Below, in pieces: positions 1-6,893 of a DNA stretch of 15,722 nucleotides. A model generated the notes under the pieces. It was not told where the DNA came from. It was given only the letters and a program-made list of their open reading frames with translations, and searched no databases. The position numbers and the translations under genes are program-made. Source of the stretch: UBA1402 sp964575345 (lineage in GTDB: Bacteria; Bacteroidota; Bacteroidia; Bacteroidales; UBA1402); assembly GCA_964575345.1 (NCBI GenBank), contig CAZNQD010000047.1:1-15722 (forward strand). The letters run 5' to 3'. The first letter of the stretch is position 1, and the number at the start of each line of letters is the position of its first letter.

Positions 1-415
1 GAAACGATATGCAAAAGCCAACTGGAAAGGCAACGGAAAAGAAGGTAAAGGACTGCTGAGCACCCAGAGTACTGTTCTTGACAATAATCAATACAATTTT
101 AGCGGACGCTTTGCCGACGGCAGCGGCACCAATCCCGAAGAACTGATAGCAGCTGCCCACGCAGGCTGTTTTACTATGAAGCTCAGTTTTTTGTTGGGTG
201 ATGCCGGTTTTGTGCCCGAAAATCTGGATACCCGTTGTGATATTAATTTTGATACTGCCAAGGGGCGTATCGCGGGCTCACACCTCATACTGGAAGCCTC
301 TGTTCCGGGCATTGATCCGGCCAAATTCGAAGCCTTGGTAAAAGAAGCCAAAGACACATGTCCTGTTTCTTTGTTACTCAATACAGATATTACTTACGAA
401 GCACGCCTGGTTTAG
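1..415 (+). CDS. osmC: OsmC-family peroxiredoxin (5' end cut by window edge)
   Basis: OsmC-family proteins are cytoplasmic dimeric thiol peroxidases that reduce organic hydroperoxides. The reading frame is open from base 2. Base 1 is a g that would be the last base of an ATG just outside the window, giving a start M-K-R-Y and a protein of about 138 residues, the usual OsmC length. Family landmarks are visible: GTNPEELIAAAHAGCF with the first catalytic Cys at about residue 57, KDTCPVS with the second Cys at about 121, and the Arg of the GRFADG segment that matches the conserved active-site arginine. An internal ATG at 176 is not the start, because it would remove the first catalytic Cys. A Bcp-type peroxiredoxin follows 92 bp downstream on the same strand, which suggests a small oxidative-stress unit. 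The family call is secure; the exact subgroup (OsmC or Ohr) is inferred as OsmC from the ITYE-type C-terminus. Confidence 0.9.
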   Translation, partial: KRYAKANWKGNGKEGKGLLSTQSTVLDNNQYNFSGRFADGSGTNPEELIAAAHAGCFTMKLSFLLGDAGFVPENLDTRCDINFDTAKGRIAGSHLILEASVPGIDPAKFEALVKEAKDTCPVSLLLNTDITYEARLV

Positions 416-507
416 CTGAACAGGCATCTGGCGCTGTAAAAATCGACAAGTATTGGTGAAACCTTTAATTTGATTAATTCAATAAAAAACCGAATAAATA
501 GACCAAC

Positions 508-966
508 ATGTTACAAGCAGGCGACAAAGCTCCCGACTTTAAGGGAGTAAATCAAGAAGGCGAAAACATTGCCCTAAGCGCTTACAGGGGAAAACGGGTG
601 ATTCTGTACTTTTATCCCAAAGACAACACGCCCGGTTGCACTGCCGAGGCCTGCAGCCTGAACGACAGCAACTCGTATTTTCTGGACAAAGGCTTTGTCG
701 TCATCGGAGTCAGTCCCGATTCCGTGGAATCGCATCAGCGTTTCGCCGCCAAATACGGCTTGTCCTTCAACCTGATTGCCGATCCCGAAAAAGTCATTAT
801 TCAGGCTTACGGTGCCTGGGGCGAAAAAAAGAACTACGGCAAAACCTATATGGGGCTCTTACGTACCACTTTTGTCATTTCGGCCCAGGGCATAATCGAA
901 CAGGTTTTTCCCAAAGTCGACACCAAAAACCACGCCGATCAGCTCATTGAGGCATTGGGGATTTAG
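508..966 (+). CDS. bcp: Thioredoxin-dependent thiol peroxidase, Bcp/PrxQ type
   Basis: A 152-residue cytoplasmic peroxiredoxin that reduces hydrogen peroxide and organic peroxides using thioredoxin. The AhpC/TSA fold spans nearly the whole protein. The signature TPGCTAEAC places the peroxidatic Cys at residue 44 and the resolving Cys at 49, the five-residue spacing typical of Bcp/PrxQ. The conserved active-site arginine is R119 in LRTTFVI. Length and start (MLQAGDKAPDF) agree with the family. The stop lies only 3 bp from the stop of the convergent GH127 gene, so there is no room for a separate intergenic terminator. An OsmC-family gene lies upstream on the same strand. The match is strong; nothing appears broken. 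Confidence 0.95.
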   Translation: MLQAGDKAPDFKGVNQEGENIALSAYRGKRVILYFYPKDNTPGCTAEACSLNDSNSYFLDKGFVVIGVSPDSVESHQRFAAKYGLSFNLIADPEKVIIQAYGAWGEKKNYGKTYMGLLRTTFVISAQGIIEQVFPKVDTKNHADQLIEALGI

Positions 967-969
967 CTC

Positions 970-3702
970 TTATTGTTTCATCCAAACCATCGACTCGGGA
1001 CTGCGCTGTCCTTCTTGTCTGGGTTGAATCCTATTCATCCTCAGGTAATTAGGTATGGCCAGCAGGTCTGAGCCGTCGGCCCATTTGCCTTCGATACTGA
1101 CAATACCCTTGAACATATCATTGCGCCAGACTGCTTTAAAGGGATCGCTGCCCACGGCCAGGTTGATGTCTTTGTTGTCGGCTTTTTCTACGTTGTAAAT
1201 CATCGGTCCGTAGCGAACTGCAGTCAGCCCCCTGAGTGCTTCAACTTTTTCGTCGGCCGTGATTTGCTGCACCTCCAGAGGAATCTCCAACTCTATACGA
1301 TCGCCCTTTTTCCAATCGCGGGTGATGGCAATGTAGCCTCTGTCGGCCTTCATTTCCAGGGCTTCACCATTTACACTGAGAGATTTCAGCGTATTCAGTT
1401 CAGGCACCGAAGTGTAAAGCTCACTGGTTTTGCGGTTGGGTACTCTCACATAGACGGTAAAACGCTTGTCTTCTTTGGGATTGACTGTAATAGACACCTC
1501 ACCTTTCCAGGGATAATCGGTTTCCTGAACCATTTCAATATCAGTGCCGGCCACCCGTTCTACCTTGATGGTACTGCCCACATACATGTTAACGTAGATG
1601 CCATCTTTGCCCGTAACGTAAGTCCAGGTGGGGATCATTAGCAGAGTGCGGGGGATATTGCCCACGCAACAGGGGCAGACATGCCAGGCATCGCGTTTGT
1701 TGTAAGCCGTGAGCGGGTTGGTGTAATAGAAATGTTCGCCTTCGAAATCGAGAGCCCCAAGCAGAGCGTTGTACATGGTTTCTTCGTAGAGGTCGGCGTA
1801 TTTGGCGTCGTGATAAGCGATGTTCATTTTGTGCTGGAAGAAGATCAGCCCACAGCTGGAGCAGGATTCACAATAGGCGTTGTTGCGCAGCGAATAGTTG
1901 GGGCCGAAGCCTTCGGAAGTCTCGCCGCTGCCCACACCGCCAGTGACGTAATATTTCTTGTTAATCATGTTATTCCATAAGGACATGACAGCACTTTGAT
2001 AATCAATGTCTCCGGTTTCGGCGGCCACATCCGACATAGCCGAGTAATTATAGACTGCGCGTACGGCATGACCCACGGCCTCGTATTGTTGCTGTACGGG
2101 TACATGGCTTTGGTCGTATTCGCTGCCATTGTCACGCATGTCAAGCAGAAATTTGGCTAAGGCAATATAACTGTCGCCTTTGCCATTGCCTTCCATGTCG
2201 TTTACAAAGCGGCCGAAACGTACCAGAGCTTGTTCCATTTCCTGATGTCCGTCGTACCAGGCAATTTGGTCCGGTCCCGGGCCTATGTTTTTTACCCAGC
2301 AATCGGATAATTTCTTGGCGGCATCGTACAGACGGGTGTCGCTGCCCTCGGTCAGGGTGTAATGGTTGATGGCTGATTCTATAAAATAGCCGGCCACATA
2401 GCCTTCGTGGTCACCCCGGTTGCGTGGAGACCAGCGGCTGGTCCAGCGTGTAGTGTCGCGCAGGGTGTAGGCGGTGTGCAAGTAGCCGTCGGGTTCCTGG
2501 GCTGACAAAATAATGGGTATCCAATTTTCCAGGGTTTTCTTCATCTTGTTTTGAGCGGCAATGATCTCCTTGTCGCCCTGTGGATCAACCATCAGAGCAA
2601 TGCACATAGATTCCACCGTCTGATGTACCCAGGCATTGGAGAATACATAGCCCAGGTGACGGCCGTGAGGCTGACCGCGCAGCGCTTTGGCCGCCTCTGC
2701 AAAGTTGTCCAGCCCGCCTTGTCCCTGAGTGAGATCGGTGCGTTCGCATTGGGCAATACACCAGGGAATCCAGCTGGTGATTAATACTTTGGCCCTTTCG
2801 TTCCACAAAGGGCTGTTGATTTTATAGCGTTTGGTATAGACAACGTCCAGGCGTTCTTCCTTAGGGGGATAATGAGCAATGAGTTCCAGGGAAGATTCCG
2901 ATTTCATCTTGCCCGATTTAGCCGAGAGTGTCAGAATGTATTTGCCGGGTTCACTTACCTTGGCTGTGGTTTCCAAAGCTTCCGGGTTGGCAAAATTCAC
3001 TTTGCCTGGCCCTTTGGCGCTCCAACGTAGTTTTTTGACGGGGTCAACCGCCTTGATTTCGGCACTAAGGTAAGTATTACCGCCCACCATTACGTCGCGG
3101 TCTATGCCGGCAGTGAGCAGGGGTGCAACGGCCGGAGAATTGAACGATTTCATTACTTTCCATTCCAGCAGAGTGGCCGGGTAGCGAGGCAGGGAATCCA
3201 ATTCCAGCCGCAGCCTGGTAGTAGTCACTTCGTTAAAAGTAGTCACATTGAACTGATCGTTTTCCAGGCCGTAACCTTCTGCATTGGCAAGGGCTACAAA
3301 TTGTTCTCCGTCCCAGTAACTGAGTCTCTGAGCCTGGGGGAATTTTGCCAGACCTTCGTAATTGAACCAATACAGCTGTACTTCGTCTATGCTGACCGGA
3401 CTGGCCCAATGATATTCAATTGTCTGGCTCTGTAGTCGGGTGTAACTCCTGTTCTGACTTTGGTTGCCTTGTTCGGCAGCCTGCATCATCCAGTTTCGTT
3501 GTTGTTCGCTGACTTCGTTGGGAATTTCTCCGTCGTTCAGGGGATTTACCTGCGTTCCGCCCCTGCCGTAACCTTGAACAGTGGCCAGTACGGCCAGATT
3601 GGCTTTTTCTTTGGGCGTATCCTTACAGGAGCTGATACCAAAACCTAGCATTGTTACCAGCAAAGCCGGCAGCCAAATGGTGTTTGTGAAGTGTTTTTTC
3701 AT
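970..3702 (-). CDS. GH127-type beta-L-arabinofuranosidase lipoprotein (DUF1680)
   Basis: Predicted 910-residue lipoprotein. The signal peptide ends in a lipobox-like GISSC with the lipidated Cys at 26, followed by KD, which may favour surface display. Residues about 35-185 resemble an F5/8 (CBM32-like) beta-sandwich, and 190-280 an Ig-like linker. The six-hairpin DUF1680 catalytic domain fills about 285-840. GH127/GH146 enzymes release beta-L-arabinofuranose with a zinc-bound cysteine nucleophile. The matching residues are visible: E612 and C614 in YCESC, C678 and C679 in CPCC, and E597 as likely acid/base, by comparison with HypBA1 of Bifidobacterium longum. Extra cysteines occur at 611, 617 and 676. 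It lies 239 bp downstream of the large glycosidase on the same strand, probably in one transcription unit. Family members are usually shorter; the N-terminal domains explain the length. Deciding between GH127 and GH146 needs a profile search. Confidence 0.88.
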   Translation of the reverse strand: MKKHFTNTIWLPALLVTMLGFGISSCKDTPKEKANLAVLATVQGYGRGGTQVNPLNDGEIPNEVSEQQRNWMMQAAEQGNQSQNRSYTRLQSQTIEYHWASPVSIDEVQLYWFNYEGLAKFPQAQRLSYWDGEQFVALANAEGYGLENDQFNVTTFNEVTTTRLRLELDSLPRYPATLLEWKVMKSFNSPAVAPLLTAGIDRDVMVGGNTYLSAEIKAVDPVKKLRWSAKGPGKVNFANPEALETTAKVSEPGKYILTLSAKSGKMKSESSLELIAHYPPKEERLDVVYTKRYKINSPLWNERAKVLITSWIPWCIAQCERTDLTQGQGGLDNFAEAAKALRGQPHGRHLGYVFSNAWVHQTVESMCIALMVDPQGDKEIIAAQNKMKKTLENWIPIILSAQEPDGYLHTAYTLRDTTRWTSRWSPRNRGDHEGYVAGYFIESAINHYTLTEGSDTRLYDAAKKLSDCWVKNIGPGPDQIAWYDGHQEMEQALVRFGRFVNDMEGNGKGDSYIALAKFLLDMRDNGSEYDQSHVPVQQQYEAVGHAVRAVYNYSAMSDVAAETGDIDYQSAVMSLWNNMINKKYYVTGGVGSGETSEGFGPNYSLRNNAYCESCSSCGLIFFQHKMNIAYHDAKYADLYEETMYNALLGALDFEGEHFYYTNPLTAYNKRDAWHVCPCCVGNIPRTLLMIPTWTYVTGKDGIYVNMYVGSTIKVERVAGTDIEMVQETDYPWKGEVSITVNPKEDKRFTVYVRVPNRKTSELYTSVPELNTLKSLSVNGEALEMKADRGYIAITRDWKKGDRIELEIPLEVQQITADEKVEALRGLTAVRYGPMIYNVEKADNKDINLAVGSDPFKAVWRNDMFKGIVSIEGKWADGSDLLAIPNYLRMNRIQPRQEGQRSPESMVWMKQ

Positions 3703-3941
3703 AGTTGTGAATTTTTTGGAGAGATTTGTTTAAGACAGAAGAGCGCTTGTCACTTTTGAGGCACTGTTAATCATCGTACAATTTTACGCGCTTTTATCGA
3801 GAAAGTTTTGTGTTTTATGCACAGAAATCCCTAAAATCTTCTCAAAGTATAGCACTAAAGTCCGGTAACATAAGAATCCGGTTGATGTATGGTCATACCT
3901 GTCCCGGAAAAACAAGAAGCGTCTACGAAAAATGTATACTT
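3703..3941. promoter_or_regulatory. Intergenic region with a GTATG-GT-CATAC inverted repeat
   Basis: This 239-bp spacer separates two minus-strand genes, the upstream glycosidase and the downstream GH127. It contains a perfect inverted repeat, GTATG then GT then CATAC, at 3887-3898. Copies of TCCGG/CCGGA lie around it, so a regulator site or RNA structure is possible. Only a 7-of-8 match to the Bacteroidota -7 box was found on the minus strand (TAAAATTG, 3786 to 3779), with no convincing -33 partner. No clear hairpin plus T-run follows the upstream stop. Whether GH127 has its own promoter is undecided. Confidence 0.25.
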
Positions 3942-6785
3942 TCAGGGTTCAATTACAATCGTTCTGAACGCGCTGCCTCCGCTGTGATTGACCTGTAGAA
4001 AATAAATGCCCGCTGCCAGACTGCTAAGATCCAGTTCAGCCTTGCGGCTCTTTAAAGCGTAAGTAGCTACTTTGTTGCCGTCGAGACTGTAGAGGCTAAT
4101 CTGCCCAGTCTCGCGTATATCCTGACCGCAGTCGAGGTAAAGGACGTCACGGGCGGGCAGAGGCCAGATTTTTAAATCGTTCAGTTCGCTGCCGGAAATC
4201 CCCGGTAAGGCGGCATCAGGTCCGTTAGCTGCCAGGGCGGCTACCTGTTCGGACGACAGAGGATAGTTGTATACTCTGAAATCGTCCAGTTGCCCTTTGA
4301 ACAAGACACTCACATATTGGCCCCGGCCAAGGTAATTGATCACAGGCCGGATGTCTAAAGGATTCAGGCTGAATTCGGCCGATTGATCTGCTATTTGTCC
4401 GTTTACATAGAGACAGGCCAGGCTGTCGCTCAGGGTAACGGCCACGTGGCACCATTGATTCTGTGGCAGCGCCGCAGCTTCCAGTCTTTCTTCGCCGCCT
4501 CCCTGGCGGATGGCAAAACGCATTTTATTGTAAACGCCTATCTTGGGGGTCAGGTAAAAATAGCTGGTTTGGTTGTAAAGAAAATCGAAGATACGTTGCC
4601 AGCTGTCGCCTCCTTGCCAGTACACCCAAACGGCCAGGCTAAGTTCAGCATGATTGCCCAGGGTGGCGGGCAGTTGCACAAAGCCCCTGCTTCCGTCCAG
4701 CGCCAGGGCCTGCGAAGCATTGATGCCCTCCACATAACTCAGGCCTTCGAGCCCTTCGCCGTGATTCAGATGCGGAGTATTGTCCAGGGTGTTGCCTTCG
4801 AAACTGAGCCATGCAAGCCTGTCCTTGCCACCGCTTGCCGCTGCTGCCACCGTATCGGAAAAGGCAGAATGATTCAACGAACGGTCCACTGCCTTAACAG
4901 CGTAATAATAGGTCTTACCTGCTTCTATGGAATGATCTACGAAGGAAGTGCTGTTGATATTTCTGCCCAAAGTCTGGAACGATCCCATTAGCGAATCGGA
5001 GCGATAAATAGTGTAACCGGCCAGATCAGCATCCCCGACGGCAGCCCAGTCCAGGCGCAACGAATAAGAATTTACGGTGGCGCTCAATTCTGCAGGGGCG
5101 GCAGGCGGATTAAATTCGACGGCTGCGCCTGCCGGCAGGAAGCGCCATTGTTGGTTGGCCGAGCCGTTTTTTGTGCCCTGTTGAATATTGGCGGCATTGA
5201 CAGTGGAGGCGTTTTGTATTTGCAAACAATGCGAGCTGTGCCGGCTGCGAATGTAAAACCAGCCATCGCCGGCGTATTCCAGGTACCATTGCTGGTTGGC
5301 GCCTTTGGCGTCGTCCCAGACAATGATATTGCCTCCGTTGCTGAGAGACCAGTTGTAAATGTCCAGCGATTTTCCACTGTGATTGGCAATAATGCTGTAA
5401 TAGCTAAAATCGCCCACAATGCGGGGATCTACCGGAGTAACATTCCACTGTTGGTAGGCGGCCCCGTTCCAGGCATTTTGACGTACGTTACTGCCGGCAC
5501 TTGTGGAGCCGTTTTCCACCTCCATTACCTTGCTGCTGTTTCGGTTTACCAATACATAACGTCCGTTGACGGGCTGAGGCACATCTTCTCCCCAGTTTAT
5601 GTTGATTACTCTTTCGGCATTGGTTTGACCTTGCTGATAACCTGTGCCTCCCGGAATTTCTATTGTAAAGGCTCGTTGGGGGCCTTTTCCGTCGTAAAAA
5701 ACGTCGCGTTCGTGAGAAACGAAACTATAAGAAGTAGTTGCGGCCTGACGTTCGGAGCTGCCTACAAAGGCCTGTACTTTGCCTTCGGGAGAGCGATAAA
5801 CCGATGCGGCTGTCCAGTTGGGCCTGTGCTCTGCATAGGCCAGGCGGCGGCCAAAGCTGGCTTTAACGAATTCTCCCCGGGCCAGTTCGGCGGTGCCCCA
5901 CCAAATGCCCGTTTGCATACCGTATTCCACACCGACCATAGCTTCCATCACATTATGCAATTCGTCGTTGGTGGCGTGATGTCCGTTGGCGCGCACCGTT
6001 TTGAAGAACAGGGCGTAATTGTCGAAACTTCCGGCCAGTTGATGAGTGTTGCCCTCGTCCAGGCGGCTTTTCAAGGCATTATACCAGTTCAGGGCTTCGT
6101 CGGTGTTCAGGGTATTGCCTCCGCTGATGCGAATACTATCGAAGCGAGGATTGTTGCGTAATTCGCCGGCGATGTTGAAAAAGTCGGTCATGCTGCCCTG
6201 CCCCCAACCGTAATCGGGTTCGTTAAAAGGTGCAATCGAGACCACCTGACGACCTTTTTCCTGTACGCGGCGGGTGGTGGCATCCATCAGTTGCGCCCAG
6301 TTTTGGGCATTGCCGGCATACCAGGAATCAACACTGGGAGGATCGCAGTTCAATGCCACTTTGGTATGGCTGCCCGTCAGATTAATAAGATTGAGGCGAT
6401 TGTTGAGATCAATTACCTGCTGTGACTGCAAATCTCCGTTCACCAGAGGCAGGGTGGGTTGAAAGGAAGCCCTGACCAAATAAATGTTTTCACTGCCCAT
6501 AAAAGCGATTCCCCGTACGATATTTTCCTGGCTGGGCCAGGCAGTATCGAGCCCCCAGAGTATAGGCGTGTGTGTGCCGGTGTCCGACAGATTGAATACA
6601 ACACTTCTGTCGGCATAAGGCTGCGGATTAATGGAGTTGGTCGCGGGTAAGATTTCTATGTCGGCCCGGGTATTACTGGCAGAGACTGCAGCCGTCGGCT
6701 TATCTCCCCCATACATCCACAGGCTGGACAAGCCTGTTACTATTATTACATTTATCAGGTAAAAAAATACAGCTCGTTTTTTCAT
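3942..6785 (-). CDS. T9SS-exported multidomain glycosidase-like protein (GH-A-like, ricin, FN3, LamG)
   Basis: Predicted 947-residue secreted enzyme, counted from the ATG at 6785. An in-frame TTG at 6806 would add seven residues ahead of the MKKR signal peptide and is less likely. Residues about 55-400 look like a clan GH-A-type barrel. An IAPFNEPDYGW segment gives a candidate acid/base E189, and a segment around VGVEYGMQ gives candidate nucleophile E287 or E281. I could not assign a CAZy family with confidence; GH30-like is the nearest guess. Residues about 405-555 form a ricin-type beta-trefoil with three QQW motifs near 445, 498 and 545. Residues 561-650 look like FN3, and 655-845 like a LamG/jellyroll fold. 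The last 75 or so residues (IWPLPARD to the end) resemble a T9SS sorting domain. It is divergent from the PL11 gene and upstream of GH127, so a role in pectin or arabinogalactan breakdown is inferred from context. Confidence 0.75.
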   Translation of the reverse strand: MKKRAVFFYLINVIIVTGLSSLWMYGGDKPTAAVSASNTRADIEILPATNSINPQPYADRSVVFNLSDTGTHTPILWGLDTAWPSQENIVRGIAFMGSENIYLVRASFQPTLPLVNGDLQSQQVIDLNNRLNLINLTGSHTKVALNCDPPSVDSWYAGNAQNWAQLMDATTRRVQEKGRQVVSIAPFNEPDYGWGQGSMTDFFNIAGELRNNPRFDSIRISGGNTLNTDEALNWYNALKSRLDEGNTHQLAGSFDNYALFFKTVRANGHHATNDELHNVMEAMVGVEYGMQTGIWWGTAELARGEFVKASFGRRLAYAEHRPNWTAASVYRSPEGKVQAFVGSSERQAATTSYSFVSHERDVFYDGKGPQRAFTIEIPGGTGYQQGQTNAERVININWGEDVPQPVNGRYVLVNRNSSKVMEVENGSTSAGSNVRQNAWNGAAYQQWNVTPVDPRIVGDFSYYSIIANHSGKSLDIYNWSLSNGGNIIVWDDAKGANQQWYLEYAGDGWFYIRSRHSSHCLQIQNASTVNAANIQQGTKNGSANQQWRFLPAGAAVEFNPPAAPAELSATVNSYSLRLDWAAVGDADLAGYTIYRSDSLMGSFQTLGRNINSTSFVDHSIEAGKTYYYAVKAVDRSLNHSAFSDTVAAAASGGKDRLAWLSFEGNTLDNTPHLNHGEGLEGLSYVEGINASQALALDGSRGFVQLPATLGNHAELSLAVWVYWQGGDSWQRIFDFLYNQTSYFYLTPKIGVYNKMRFAIRQGGGEERLEAAALPQNQWCHVAVTLSDSLACLYVNGQIADQSAEFSLNPLDIRPVINYLGRGQYVSVLFKGQLDDFRVYNYPLSSEQVAALAANGPDAALPGISGSELNDLKIWPLPARDVLYLDCGQDIRETGQISLYSLDGNKVATYALKSRKAELDLSSLAAGIYFLQVNHSGGSAFRTIVIEP

Positions 6786-6893
6786 AGTAAATCTACATTC
6801 AGGCAAAAAACAAAGGATCCAAAGTTAAAAGATTTTGCTTAAAGTAAAAAATGCGCTTAATTTGTGAACTGCACTATGCTTGTTGTTAATACT
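6786..6893. promoter_or_regulatory. Divergent promoter region between the two arms of the cluster
   Basis: These 108 bp separate the preferred ATG of the minus-strand glycosidase (6785) from that of the PL11 gene (6894). On the minus strand TAACTTTG (6827 to 6820) is an exact match to the Bacteroidota -7 consensus TAnnTTTG, about 35 nt before the ATG; its -33 element is only a T-run. On the plus strand TTTG (6834-6837), 19 bp, then TTAATTTG (6857-6864) matches -33 and 7 of 8 bases of -7, about 30 nt before the ATG. Both arms would fire from one short region, which suggests shared control. No regulator gene is present in the window. Confidence 0.55.

Noticed and set aside
465..472. TTAATTTG before bcp as a promoter -7 box.
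   Set aside because: It matches 7 of 8 bases, but no TTTG lies 19-21 bp upstream, so it could be chance in AT-rich sequence.
5148..6161. A 337-codon open frame on the plus strand opposite the large glycosidase gene.
   Set aside because: It lies wholly antisense to a gene with clear domains, has no recognisable domain or start context, and is a by-product of codon bias on the other strand.
6786..6806. TTG start at 6806 for the large glycosidase.
   Set aside because: The ATG seven codons later opens directly onto a typical MKKR signal peptide, and the extra residues would only lengthen the region before it.
6864..6893. GTG start at 6864 for PL11.
   Set aside because: The G of this codon is the last base of the predicted -7 box, so it would not be transcribed as a start. 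The ATG at 6894 begins the signal peptide.
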